DNA of 64,000 nucleotides, taken from Caldilineaceae bacterium SB0661_bin_32. Lineage in GTDB: Bacteria > Chloroflexota > Anaerolineae > Caldilineales > Caldilineaceae. The stretch is taken from contig VXMH01000104.1 in NCBI GenBank assembly GCA_009841235.1, positions 1 through 64,000 on the forward strand, written 5' to 3'. The notes beneath the pieces are model-generated. The model worked only from the letters and a program-made list of their open reading frames with translations, was not told the origin of the DNA and searched no databases. The position numbers and the translations under genes are program-made. Position 1 is the first letter of the stretch. Each line of letters begins with the position of its first letter. Below are positions 19,579 through 29,510 of this stretch, in pieces.

Positions 19579-20334
19579 TCAACGAAAGGCTTCGGCCTCG
19601 TCGTTCGGTTCAAAGCCTACAACCTCGCGGGCGTGAGAAATGTCCCGGTAGCCCCATTTATTCCTGGAGAGGGCGTAGAAGATATCAAATCGAAGCTCCG
19701 GCGGAGCGACGATGCATCGTGCCACCATCTGACTGATATCTCTCTGGCTGCACCAGACTGAGAACTGACGGGAATCGGTCGGCCGGTCCTCTTGGTTGAC
19801 AAGCCCAATTCGCAGGCAGATAATGGAAAGTTCTGAGCTGTCCGTAAACTGCCTGGCCAGCGCTTCACCCCATACCTTGGTTGCCCCGTATACACCTGTG
19901 GGGCGGACAGGGGTCTCATGCGTGATCATCGGCCAGGGGTGCCGGACATTCTCGTAGTCGCCATTCACGAGCGCACGATATGGTTGTACCAGTTCCCATC
20001 CGGAAATCGTCGAACCGCTGCTGGCGAAGACCACTCTGGAAACACGCGCTCTGCGGGCTGCTTCAAAGACATTGTAGGCGCCAATCAGGTTGGGATCGCG
20101 AACGCGTTCCCAGGGGTCGCGGCCGCGGGCCGAAGCCGCGAGATGCACGACGGCATCCTGACCTTCGAAGGCCGGGAGGATGGAATCGAAATCAGCGATG
20201 TCCGCTTGTACTGTGCGCACGCCGGGTACGAGACTGCGGTTGAGAGCGGTCAAGTCGTAGCGGCCTTCCAGACGTTGGCGGACTGCGCCGCCGATCAGGC
20301 CGCTCATGCCCGTCACCAGAATTCGTTGTGTCAT
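19579..20334 (-). CDS. NAD-dependent epimerase/dehydratase
   Basis: ILVTGMSGLIGGAVRQRL; VVHLAASARGRDPWE; YGATKVWGEALAR. Confidence 0.88.
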   Translation of the reverse strand: MTQRILVTGMSGLIGGAVRQRLEGRYDLTALNRSLVPGVRTVQADIADFDSILPAFEGQDAVVHLAASARGRDPWERVRDPNLIGAYNVFEAARRARVSRVVFASSGSTISGWELVQPYRALVNGDYENVRHPWPMITHETPVRPTGVYGATKVWGEALARQFTDSSELSIICLRIGLVNQEDRPTDSRQFSVWCSQRDISQMVARCIVAPPELRFDIFYALSRNKWGYRDISHAREVVGFEPNDEAEAFR

Positions 20335-20470
20335 CTGATAGCTCCTGGCAGAGGCTTGTGGGAGGGGTTCGACCGAACTTCAGCGCGAACAAGGGACAGT
20401 CTCTGATTCCCTGCAAAGAGAGGGACGTCTAAAGTAGAAAGACTGAGTGGAGACTCGAAACCGCTAAGAC

Positions 20471-21187
20471 TCAGCCTTCGTTGAGCAATATGCGGCCGCA
20501 GGAGGGACAGCTGAGCAGGTCATCACTGTATCGGATATTGTTCAGGATTCCGACTGCGACCTGCGTATGGCAGGCTCCACAGATTTCGTCTTCCAACAGG
20601 GCGACGGCCACGCCATTCTTCCTGCGACGCAAATGTTCGTACATTTCCAGGTTTTCTTCGGAGAGTATGTCCGCCACTTGCTCGCGCGCCTTTTTCAAGT
20701 AGATATACTCTTTTTTGCGTTGATCGATCTCTGTCTCAAAGGCGGTCTTGCGATTCGTCCACTCTTGTTCAATTTCCACAAGATTGGCCTGCTTTTTCTC
20801 CAATGCCGCCTGAAGAGAGTCGGCCATGACCAGGCGCTCGACGCTCCGATTCTCCAGGTCCGTCCTGTGTTCTTTCATGGCGTCAATACTGGATTGCAAG
20901 GCCTCAAGTTCTCTTGGGTTCTGCAGTTCTCCGCTCATCAGGCTCGTTTCGGATTCGCGTATCTTTTCGGTCAGTGAACGTGATTCGAGTTCAAGGTCCT
21001 GCTGTTCCGAGCGTGTGCCCTGGAGTTCCTCACCGATAGAGTCGACTTCCTCGCGAAGCGCCTCCAGTTCCGTCGATCCTTCCACTGCTCTACTGAGAAG
21101 GAGAATTCTTCGCCGGATTTTGTCGTACAGTGAATCGATTTCGTGCATTTTGAGCAATGCAGCTTTTGCGTTCACGTTTTTCCCCAC
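20471..21187 (-). CDS. Coiled-coil protein with C4-type zinc ribbon
   Basis: Long heptad-rich region then CGACHTQV...LLSCPSCGRIL. Confidence 0.8.
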   Translation of the reverse strand: MGKNVNAKAALLKMHEIDSLYDKIRRRILLLSRAVEGSTELEALREEVDSIGEELQGTRSEQQDLELESRSLTEKIRESETSLMSGELQNPRELEALQSSIDAMKEHRTDLENRSVERLVMADSLQAALEKKQANLVEIEQEWTNRKTAFETEIDQRKKEYIYLKKAREQVADILSEENLEMYEHLRRRKNGVAVALLEDEICGACHTQVAVGILNNIRYSDDLLSCPSCGRILLNEG

Positions 21188-21679
21188 TAAGGTTTCAATT
21201 TTCTCGTGTGCGCTGCCGAAAATGTAGTTGACAGCCGGCCGGTTTCGTGCCGGAGGAGCGGGAGCCCGGCTTGGTTGTCTGCGGTGAAATTTGCACCTTG
21301 CAGAAGCATCCTGGCATATACAGGGCTACGGACCGGAGGGCAATCCAGTATACAGCCGATTGCGACGAAGATTTGCCGCGCGGCTTACCTTTTTCAGTCA
21401 GGTGGCTAAATGCTTGTGCAAGGCGGCCTGGCAAATGCAGGAGACCTTTCGACTTAACCTATCTTATCACTCCTTTACATTTAGAAGCAAAAGGCTGTCA
21501 AGGATTGGTTCGCGCTCAGGCTTGGCGGCCCCGGGAATAGAGGACAATGACTCGGCCCGGAAGGAAATTGCCTTTCTTGGCAACATCCGTAACAATAGGA
21601 GATACGAAACGGCACCTCTGGATTGGGTCACTCCGGCTGGTCGAATTTTGCCGGCGGCTCCGTAGGAGAGTTTGCGGTC

Positions 21680-21907
21680 ATGTCGATGTTCAGATCTTCG
21701 CCAGGTCGCGGCGGCCAGAGTTTTGTAGAGTACGCGTTGCTCTTGATCCTGGTTTCAATAGTCCTGCTGTCGATCCTACTGATTCTGGGAAATGATCTGC
21801 GTACCTTCATCAATGACGTACTCCAACGCTGGTTCCCGGCAACTGAAGAGTCGTCATTTGAACTACCATTGAGACTCATCTGGCTCGTGTCACTTGCCGG
21901 CCGCTGA
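21680..21907 (+). CDS. Flp/Fap-type (type IVb) pilin-like small protein
   Basis: GQSFVEYALLLILVSIVLLSILLILG: G-x4-EYALLL pilin signature. Confidence 0.65.
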   Translation: MSMFRSSPGRGGQSFVEYALLLILVSIVLLSILLILGNDLRTFINDVLQRWFPATEESSFELPLRLIWLVSLAGR

Positions 21908-22658
21908 GTGTAGTCATAGCAACCAGGCCATCCTTGAATTGCTTCAGAGATTCGGTTCCTACCTGCTCGACCTGGTTTTCCCTCCCCGTTGCGTAAACTG
22001 CATGCGAAGCGGCCAGTGGTTCTGCGACTCTTGTGCGCAGCGAGTGCGACCGGCGCCGTCGCGGCAAGTATGCCAGCGATGCGGCATTGAGTTGCCAGGA
22101 GATGTGGAAGGGCTCGGGGCTCCTTGCCCCGGATGCCGGGATGCGCTGGGATGTGTAGGCGCGGCGGCACTGCACGAAGGGCCGCTTCAGCCAGCAATCC
22201 ATGCTCTTAAATATGACGGCAGATTGGAACTGGCTCCAATCCTGACGCGCTATTTGAGAGCCTTGATCGCGGCGGCCCCCTGGCCTGCCATACTGCGACG
22301 GGTGGATGGAATTGTGCCTGTCCCACTGCACAGAGACAGGCTGCTGGAAAGAGGATACAATCAGGCCGCATTGCTGGCTACAGGTCTTACGGTCGGATCG
22401 TGTACGCCCGTGCTGGATAGCGCTATCGAGCGGTTCCGGGCAACCAAATCCCAAGTTGGTCTGACAGCTCTTGAACGGGCCGATAACGTAGTGGGGAAAT
22501 TCAAGGCGAACCCCAGGCTGGTGACTGGGAGGAGGCTGCTGCTTGTGGACGACGTCTTTACGACGGGCGCGACGATGCGAGAGTGCGCAGTCGCCTTGCG
22601 CAGGGCGGGCGCAATCGCTGTCTACGGACTTGCACTGGCGAGACCCGCCAAGAGGTAG
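21894..22658 (+). CDS. comF: ComF family protein (double zinc ribbon plus phosphoribosyltransferase domain)
   Basis: LDLVFPPRCVNCMRSGQWFCDSC...CQRCG...CPGC; RLLLVDDVFTTGATMREC PRPP loop. Confidence 0.9.
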   Translation: MPAAECSHSNQAILELLQRFGSYLLDLVFPPRCVNCMRSGQWFCDSCAQRVRPAPSRQVCQRCGIELPGDVEGLGAPCPGCRDALGCVGAAALHEGPLQPAIHALKYDGRLELAPILTRYLRALIAAAPWPAILRRVDGIVPVPLHRDRLLERGYNQAALLATGLTVGSCTPVLDSAIERFRATKSQVGLTALERADNVVGKFKANPRLVTGRRLLLVDDVFTTGATMRECAVALRRAGAIAVYGLALARPAKR

Positions 22659-22779
22659 CTTGCGCTGGTCCTTCAAGAAGTGAGGGAGCTGGTTGTGTTG
22701 CCCGCGGAGACAGCTGCGTTTCTCCCGACGGTCGAAACTCTGCCAAGAAGATCGAACGAAAGTGAAGGGAGATAAAAGT

Positions 22780-23331
22780 ATGAATCTGACGGTCCACGGA
22801 AGAAACGTTGCAATATCTGACCGAGTTCAGGACTATGTTGACAAAAAGGTGGGCAGGTTGGACAAGTATCTGCCGCGGATAAGGGAGGCCAGGGTTGAGT
22901 TGGTCCGCAGAGAAACACGGGCAGCGGCGGACAGGTACACAGCCCAGTTGACAATATGGACCAGTGGACAGATATTGCGTGCAGAGGAGTCAAGCGAAGA
23001 TCTGTTCGCTTCCGTCGATGCCATTGTCGACAAGATGTACCGCCAGATAGAACGATACAAAGGGCGGCGCTTCAAGAGCAAGAGACGCGATGCGGCCGCG
23101 GCGGCCGCGGCAGTCGAAATGTCGGCAACGCAGTTGCCCGATGATTCGCTGAATATTGTACGCACCAAACAGTTTGTCGCCGAGCCGATGTTGCCCGAGG
23201 AGGCCGTAGAACAGATGGAGCTTCTCGGCCACGACTTTTTTGTCTTTTACAATGTCGACACGCGTTCTCTGAACATCGTCTATGGTCGCAGAGACGGCAA
23301 CTACGGGCTCCTTCAGCCTCGGGTAAACTAA
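22780..23331 (+). CDS. hpf: Ribosome hibernation-promoting factor, long form
   Basis: MNLTVHGRNVAISDRVQDYVDKKVGRLDKYL; C-terminal domain EEAVEQMELLGHDFFVFYNVDTRSLNIVYGRRDGNYGLLQP. Confidence 0.93.
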   Translation: MNLTVHGRNVAISDRVQDYVDKKVGRLDKYLPRIREARVELVRRETRAAADRYTAQLTIWTSGQILRAEESSEDLFASVDAIVDKMYRQIERYKGRRFKSKRRDAAAAAAAVEMSATQLPDDSLNIVRTKQFVAEPMLPEEAVEQMELLGHDFFVFYNVDTRSLNIVYGRRDGNYGLLQPRVN

Positions 23332-23568
23332 GCAGAGTATCCTGAACTGGATGAAGTCGATATGCGAGTGCGTCGTTTCGCTCCAGTCGCGGCGGCGCCT
23401 GAAAAGGGCAGTCCAGGCAGGCCGATTCCGGATAGTCGTGTTGAACGGGCACAAGATTCAAGAAGATCCGGGCTCATTGGGAGCAGGACTTACGGGAAAT
23501 GGAGTGCGCGCTTCAGAAGGGCGCGCCTTTTTTTCGCCCATCGGATCCTGCATAGCCCCGGTTGACAG

Positions 23569-24603
23569 ATGGATAAACACGGACTGATGCGAGTATCCGT
23601 CGTAGCCACAGTGTACAACGAAGGGAACAGCATCAGGACGTTGATGGACTCCCTGCTGAACCAGACTCGCCAGCCCGCTGAGATAGTCATATGCGATGGC
23701 GGCAGTCGAGACGATACCGCGGTCATCCTGAACGAATTCTCAGGGGAAATCCCTGGGTTGCGGATTCTCGTCGAAAAGGGCGCCAACATCAGCCGGGGGC
23801 GCAATCGCGCCATCAGTGAGGCAGCCGGACCGATCATTGCCTGCACGGATGCCGGCGTACGGTTGGACCCCTACTGGTTGGAACAGTTGATGGCGCCGTT
23901 TGAGGCAGGAACTGCATCCGAAGAGCGCAGTGTTGAGGCGGTGGCCGGATTCTTCGCGCCGGACGTTTCCGGCCCTTTTCAAGCGGCGATGGGAGCAACA
24001 GTATTGCCCCGGGAGGAGGAGATAGCGCCTGAACGTTTCTTGCCCAGCAGCCGGTCAATCGCATTTTCCAAGGCGTTGTGGCGAAGGGTTGGCGGCTATC
24101 CCGAGTGGCTCGATTACTGTGAAGACCTGGTCTTCGATCTGCGTATCAAAGTTGCAGAAGAGGAACCCGCGTTTGCCTGGGCGCCGCGGGCTGTCGCTTA
24201 CTTTCGTCCCCGCACTGATTTGAAGTCATTTGGGCAGCAGTACTACCGTTACGCAAGAGGCGATGGAAAGGCAGACCTGTGGCGAATGCGGCATGCCATC
24301 CGCTACGCTACCTATCTACTCTTGATCCCTGCACTCCTGGGCCACGCGCTGTGGGGACAGGAGGCGCGCTGGTTGGGGTGGCTTGGTCTGATTGGCGGAG
24401 GACTCATCAACTGTGCCCGGCCCTGGCGTCGCTTGCGGCTGTTGGCGAGGGACCTTCCCCCCCATGCACAAATGCAGGCTGCGCTCTTCGTGCCGTTAAT
24501 TCGGCTGGTGGGCGACCTGGCAAAGATGGCAGGTTATCCGGTCGGCCTGATCTGGCGGCGCCGCAATCTGCACAGGTCAGAGATTCATTGGCGAGATGTA
24601 TAG
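23569..24603 (+). CDS. Glycosyltransferase family 2
   Basis: VSVVATVYNEGNSIRTLMDSLLNQTRQPAEIVICDGGSRDDT; C-terminal TM segments. Confidence 0.9.
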   Translation: MDKHGLMRVSVVATVYNEGNSIRTLMDSLLNQTRQPAEIVICDGGSRDDTAVILNEFSGEIPGLRILVEKGANISRGRNRAISEAAGPIIACTDAGVRLDPYWLEQLMAPFEAGTASEERSVEAVAGFFAPDVSGPFQAAMGATVLPREEEIAPERFLPSSRSIAFSKALWRRVGGYPEWLDYCEDLVFDLRIKVAEEEPAFAWAPRAVAYFRPRTDLKSFGQQYYRYARGDGKADLWRMRHAIRYATYLLLIPALLGHALWGQEARWLGWLGLIGGGLINCARPWRRLRLLARDLPPHAQMQAALFVPLIRLVGDLAKMAGYPVGLIWRRRNLHRSEIHWRDV

Positions 24604-24635
24604 CGGACTGGGATTCTTTTTCAGCGATTTCCTGA

Positions 24636-25307
24636 GTGAGAAGCGCTGTGCCACTACTCATAGACGGACATAATATAATCGGCTCTGGAGTTCTGGAGAA
24701 CATCAGCCTGCAGGACGAAAACGACGAAGAGCTTTTCGTGTCTCGTCTGCGCGTCTGGCGAAGCAACTACCGGGGAAAGATGACAGTGATCTTTGACCGC
24801 GGCATCGTCGGTGGGGCATCACGGGAGTTGAGCGGCGGCGGCGTCGAGGTCATCTTTGCTCGGAATCCGCAGGAAGCCGATGATTGGATCAGGCGTCGAA
24901 TCCATCTTCGCCCGCAGGGACTAATCGTCGTTACGAACGACCGGGCCCTGCGACAGGAAGCAGAACTGTACGACATCGGGACGTGGCAAGCGGACGAATT
25001 CGTACGGCGAATGGGAGATCGACGAGGGCGAACCGCCGCGGCCCGCGTCGACGCCTCCCGTCCGGGAAGCGGGACCCCGTCTGCGATGGACCAGGAGGAG
25101 ATGCTGAACGACGAGGGTGCAGAAAGTCACGTTCATCTGTCCGACCGTGAGGTGTCAGAGTGGCTGGAAACGTTTGGTCCATCAGAGCCTGAAGTCAAGC
25201 GGCCGCAAAGGACCGAACGCAGGCCGCCTTCCCCAAGTCGGGCTGCGTTTTCGCGGCACCAGGATGCTCTTCGAAAGAGGCTGAAGGGAAAGCAGCGTAA
25301 ACGATGA
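24636..25307 (+). CDS. NYN/YacP-like RNA nuclease domain protein
   Basis: VPLLIDGHNIIGSG...MTVIFDRG...EADDWIRRRIHLRPQGLIVVTNDRAL. Confidence 0.82.
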   Translation: MRSAVPLLIDGHNIIGSGVLENISLQDENDEELFVSRLRVWRSNYRGKMTVIFDRGIVGGASRELSGGGVEVIFARNPQEADDWIRRRIHLRPQGLIVVTNDRALRQEAELYDIGTWQADEFVRRMGDRRGRTAAARVDASRPGSGTPSAMDQEEMLNDEGAESHVHLSDREVSEWLETFGPSEPEVKRPQRTERRPPSPSRAAFSRHQDALRKRLKGKQRKR

Positions 25308-25418
25308 GCATGGCGCAGCCATAGGGGGCTAGAACAGGTCAGTACCCGTCACCTCCTGAATTTCGCTGGCAGGCAGGCCACTGCAGCCTGGAATCCACCA
25401 TGCTGATGGAGGAGTTCG

Positions 25419-25925
25419 ATGACCTCCGAAGTCGAACCTAAGAGGAAGGGGCGACGAAAGGTGAGGGCGCATCTGATCGAGGCGACGCCCGGCGCCGGCG
25501 GTTGGGGCCATTGGGTACTGTCTGCGCCCGCGATCTGCTTCCTAGGATGGCTGTGGCTGGACCTGTTTGGAATTCTCAGCCCGATTCAATCACGACCTGT
25601 TGACCTCCTGTTGGGCACTCTCGCCTACGTTGTCCTCGTTCTGCTGCCATTCGGTTATGGCGCCCACCGCTTCGTGACATCTTTTCCAGGCGTCTTCCAG
25701 CAGGCCGGATGGACCGTACAGCCACTTGAGCCGGTGAAACCGGAAGAACAGCACATTGTCAAATACGTTTGCCTGACAAAAGAGCGGGCGGTCACTGACG
25801 GCAAACGAATCCTGTTGCGAGCAGCACAGGGGTGGGTGTATCTGGAAATTGGCGCGATTCTGGTAAGTGCAGTGGCTATGGTTCCGCTCTTCTTCAGCGC
25901 TGTAGAATTCGGATTTGGCCGCTAG
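25419..25925 (+). CDS. Small membrane protein, unknown function
   Basis: 168-aa ORF with about three hydrophobic segments. Confidence 0.5.
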   Translation: MTSEVEPKRKGRRKVRAHLIEATPGAGGWGHWVLSAPAICFLGWLWLDLFGILSPIQSRPVDLLLGTLAYVVLVLLPFGYGAHRFVTSFPGVFQQAGWTVQPLEPVKPEEQHIVKYVCLTKERAVTDGKRILLRAAQGWVYLEIGAILVSAVAMVPLFFSAVEFGFGR

Positions 25926-25996
25926 CAGTTCAGGTCTACATAAGACCTTTTCAGCCCTGTACACGGCCTGAAGAGACTTTTCAGCAGGAGTTCGCA

Positions 25997-27157
25997 ATGG
26001 AACCCAGTCAACTTATCCCTTTTTATGAACAACAGCAGGCGCAGATTCTGGAAACGATCGGCGAGCACGTAGAGGAGGAGACGCCAACAGACGATAAGGG
26101 ACGACTGGATGCTTTTGCCGCCCGACTTGCCGACCGCTATACGGCGGCTGGATTGAATACGGAAGTTATCCCCAATCAGTTACGCGGCAACCACCTGCGG
26201 GCCCGCTTCCAAGCAGAGGCGCATGTGGACCAGCCGGACGCGGCGCCGGTCCTGATCCTCTGCCATTACGATACCGTCTGGCCTGTCGGATCTTTGGACA
26301 CGCATCCATTTCGGGTTGACGAACAGGGATGGGCCTATGGTCCCGGTATATTTGACATGCAGTCGAGTCTGGCCCTGGTGGAATATGTGTTTCGGGGCGT
26401 AAAGAGCCTGAACCTGCGACTGCCGCGCCCGGTAACGGTGCTCGCGACGTCTGACGAGGAGGTCGGCAGTCAGACCTCTCGTGAACTGATTGAAGAAGAG
26501 GCCCGGCTCGCCGCGTTCGTCCTGGTGCTGGAGCCGCCGTTACCCGGCGGCAAACTGAAAACAACGCGAAAAGGCGGGGGGCATTATTCGCTATCAATAA
26601 CCGGGCGGGCAGCGCACGCCGGCGTCGAGCCGGAGAAGGGTATCAGCGCCATACAGGAGCTTGCTCACCAGGTGTTAAGTCTGCACAGCCTCACCGATTT
26701 GGACGCGGGTACGACGGTTAACGTTGGTGTTGTGGCCGCAGGGACGCGACCCAATGTCGTTGCGGCGCACGCGGAAGCCCGTATCGACGTCCGGGCGTGG
26801 ACTGCTGAGGAGATGGGACGGGTCAACGAAGAGATAATGGGCCTCAGACCGAACCTGGCGGGAACTCAACTCGAAGTCACCGGCGGTGTGAGCCGTCCTC
26901 CATTGGAAAGGACCGTAACGGGTTCACTCTTCGAACAGGCCCGGGCCATCGGTCATACGCTCGGACTGAACCTTCAAGAAGCCGGGACCGGCGGCGGCAG
27001 CGACGGCAACCTGACAGGCGCCCTGGGCGTCCCTACATTGGACGGATTGGGCGTCCCAGGGCACGGCGCACATGCCGACCATGAACATATCGAGGTGGAC
27101 AAAATCGGGGAGAGAGCGGGCCTGTTGACTGCGCTACTGATAGGGCTTTCTCCATGA
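25997..27157 (+). CDS. M20 family metallopeptidase
   Basis: VLILCHYDTVWPVGSL; GPGIFDMQSSLAL; ATSDEEVGSQTSRELIEEEA; GVEPEKGISAI. Start ATG 25997. Confidence 0.93.
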   Translation: MEPSQLIPFYEQQQAQILETIGEHVEEETPTDDKGRLDAFAARLADRYTAAGLNTEVIPNQLRGNHLRARFQAEAHVDQPDAAPVLILCHYDTVWPVGSLDTHPFRVDEQGWAYGPGIFDMQSSLALVEYVFRGVKSLNLRLPRPVTVLATSDEEVGSQTSRELIEEEARLAAFVLVLEPPLPGGKLKTTRKGGGHYSLSITGRAAHAGVEPEKGISAIQELAHQVLSLHSLTDLDAGTTVNVGVVAAGTRPNVVAAHAEARIDVRAWTAEEMGRVNEEIMGLRPNLAGTQLEVTGGVSRPPLERTVTGSLFEQARAIGHTLGLNLQEAGTGGGSDGNLTGALGVPTLDGLGVPGHGAHADHEHIEVDKIGERAGLLTALLIGLSP

Positions 27158-27253
27158 AGCGGCTCACTTCAAGGTAGCTAAGAGGGGCGGGCTTTCATGG
27201 CAACTTTCTGCACCAGTAAGACAGCCACAAAGTCATCTATCACAGGAGAGAAA

Positions 27254-28264
27254 ATGCGTCGAGTATTGCTTGTTTGGTTTCTGATAGCCGCTCTATTGCT
27301 GGCTGCTTGCGGCGGTTCAGACGAAAAGGCGGCTTCAGTTGATGAGCCTGCCATGGAAGAGAAGACGATGGCCGCAGACGATATGTCTGACGGGCTGCCG
27401 GAGGTGAATCCTCTGGAAGTCAGCGGTGATATTATCACTGCAGGCAGTTCGACCGTCTTCCCCTTGTCCGAAGCCATGGCCGAACGCTTCAAGGACGAAG
27501 GCTACGCCGACAACATCACCATCGACAGCATCGGCAGCGGGGCAGGCTTTGAGCGCTTCTGCGTCGCCGGTGAATCCGATGTCTCCAACGCAAGCCGGCC
27601 CATCAAGGACTCTGAACGGGAATCCTGTGGCGCTATCGATCGCATTCCGATTGAGTTCCGCGTCGGCACCGATGCGCTGGCCGTTACCGTCAGCAAGGAC
27701 AACGACTTCGTTGACAACCTGTCCATGGAGCAGCTGGCGATAGTTTTCTCCACTGCCACTACCTGGGCCGACGTCAACCCCGACTGGCCGGGCAAGCCGA
27801 TTCAGCGCTTCAGCCCCGGCACCGACAGCGGTACATTTGACTACTTCGTCGAAGAGGTCTTCGACGAGGACAAGGAGCCGATCCTGAGCGCCGACGCCAT
27901 CCAGCTGTCCGAGGATGACAACGTCCTGGTTCAGGGCGTCACCGGCAGCCCCTACGCCGTCGGTTACTTCGGTTACGCCTACTACCAGGAAAACGCCGAC
28001 ACTCTGAAGATCGTCGCCATCAACGGTGTCGAGGCGACGGCCGCCAACGTCGACAACGCCAGCTACCCGCTTGCCCGCCCGCTCTTCATCTACTCCGATG
28101 CAGGCATCATGGCCGAAAAACCGCAAGTCGCCGCCTTCATCAACTTCTACCTGACATACGTCAACGAGGAAATCGAGCGCGCTGGCTACTTCCCGGCGGA
28201 AAGCTCCGTTCTTGAAGCCGCCAAGCAAAGCCTTCTGAATGCCATGAAGGCCATGGAGCAGTAG
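27254..28264 (+). CDS. pstS: Phosphate ABC transporter substrate-binding lipoprotein
   Basis: Lipobox LLLAACGG; ITAGSSTVFPLSEAMAERF; SIGSGAGFERFC; ASRPIKDSE. Confidence 0.92.
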   Translation: MRRVLLVWFLIAALLLAACGGSDEKAASVDEPAMEEKTMAADDMSDGLPEVNPLEVSGDIITAGSSTVFPLSEAMAERFKDEGYADNITIDSIGSGAGFERFCVAGESDVSNASRPIKDSERESCGAIDRIPIEFRVGTDALAVTVSKDNDFVDNLSMEQLAIVFSTATTWADVNPDWPGKPIQRFSPGTDSGTFDYFVEEVFDEDKEPILSADAIQLSEDDNVLVQGVTGSPYAVGYFGYAYYQENADTLKIVAINGVEATAANVDNASYPLARPLFIYSDAGIMAEKPQVAAFINFYLTYVNEEIERAGYFPAESSVLEAAKQSLLNAMKAMEQ

Positions 28265-28279
28265 GCTGTCGCAACTCGG

Positions 28280-28296
28280 GTTGCCGTGACGGCAAC
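28280..28296 (+). other. Hairpin GTTGCCG-tga-CGGCAAC downstream of pstS
   Basis: Perfect 7-bp inverted repeat just after the pstS stop. Confidence 0.55.
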
Positions 28297-28319
28297 TTCA
28301 GTTTGCAACGCCAGGAGTC

Positions 28320-28345
28320 GGGGTTCAGGGTCAATCCCTGGCCCC
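28320..28345 (+). terminator. Terminator/attenuator-like hairpin GGGGTTCAGGG-tcaat-CCCTGGCCCC between pstS and pstC
   Basis: GC-rich near-perfect inverted repeat followed by a weak U-containing stretch (aactttcctgatttc). Confidence 0.45.
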
Positions 28346-28499
28346 AACTTTCCTGATTTCAGGCAATGGGATTAGAATGGGCCGCAAGCGGAGGCCGACC
28401 TCCCCTTGGCAGTTGAAGTGGAGTTAATCGGGCGCAGTTCTTCGAAGAGGAGCCTGCGCCAACCAGTTAGGCGCATACTTTTGAGAAGCGAGGGAAAAC

Positions 28500-29510
28500 A
28501 TGACACGATCGGCGCCAACAGCGCAAGCCGCCATTTCTGCGGAGTCGATGCGAGGGCCGGTGGCAGGCGCTGAAAGCAAAGGCGAGTCAGTCCTGGGAGG
28601 GGGACCCCCGCTGGACCTGAGTCGCAAGCCGAGAGTCACTGAGTCTTTAATCCAGGGATTCCTGTATCTTTGCGGCGCCATTTCTATTCTTACGACCTTG
28701 GGCATTGTCTATGTGCTGGGGCGTGAGTCACTTTTGTTCTTCGCCAACGAGGAAGTGAACTTACTCAAGTTTTTCGGGGGAACCGAGTGGCAGCCGGCCA
28801 TTGGAAGGTTTGGCATCTGGCCGCTCGTAACCGCTACTTTCATGGCCAGCCTGATTGCGATGGCGGTAGCACTGCCGATGGGACTATGTATCGCCATCTA
28901 TTTGAGCGAATACGCCCCCCAGCGAACGCGGAGCATCCTGAAGCCGATTCTCGAGGTTTTGGCGGGGATTCCAACCGTTGTATACGGGTATTTCGCATTG
29001 ACATTCATGACGCCCTTGTTGCGCGGCATATTCGGGCGCGATATTGTTGAAATCTACAACACTGCCTCTGCCGGCATCGTAATCGGCATATTGGTCATCC
29101 CGCTCGTCAGCTCGATGAGTGAGGATGCGTTGAGCGCTGTTCCAAATACGCTGCGCCAGGCCTCATATGGATTGGGGGCCACGAGGCTGGAAACTGCAGT
29201 ACGCATCGTACTGCCGGCTGCCCTCTCGGGCGTCGCAGCGGCCTTCATCGTGGCAATTTCTCGTGCGGTCGGAGAGACGATGATCGTGGCCATCGCAGCC
29301 GGCGCCGGCCCGAACTTCACTTTCTCACCGTTTCGTGCGGCCGAAACAATGACGGGGCACATTGTGCGTATCAGCGGCGGCGACCTGAGTTACGATTCAA
29401 TCGACTACAACAGCATCTTTGCCATCGGTCTGCTACTCTTCCTGCTGACGCTAAGTCTCAATGTCCTGAGCCAGTGGATTGTTCGCCGTTTCCGTGAGGA
29501 GTACGAATAA
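28500..29510 (+). CDS. pstC: Phosphate ABC transporter permease PstC
   Basis: [59 protein letters not shown]. Confidence 0.94.
   Translation: MTRSAPTAQAAISAESMRGPVAGAESKGESVLGGGPPLDLSRKPRVTESLIQGFLYLCGAISILTTLGIVYVLGRESLLFFANEEVNLLKFFGGTEWQPAIGRFGIWPLVTATFMASLIAMAVALPMGLCIAIYLSEYAPQRTRSILKPILEVLAGIPTVVYGYFALTFMTPLLRGIFGRDIVEIYNTASAGIVIGILVIPLVSSMSEDALSAVPNTLRQASYGLGATRLETAVRIVLPAALSGVAAAFIVAISRAVGETMIVAIAAGAGPNFTFSPFRAAETMTGHIVRISGGDLSYDSIDYNSIFAIGLLLFLLTLSLNVLSQWIVRRFREEYE

Noticed and set aside
27335-28228. 297-aa minus-strand ORF
   Set aside because: Antisense to pstS, which has clear homology and a lipobox; shadow of codon bias.
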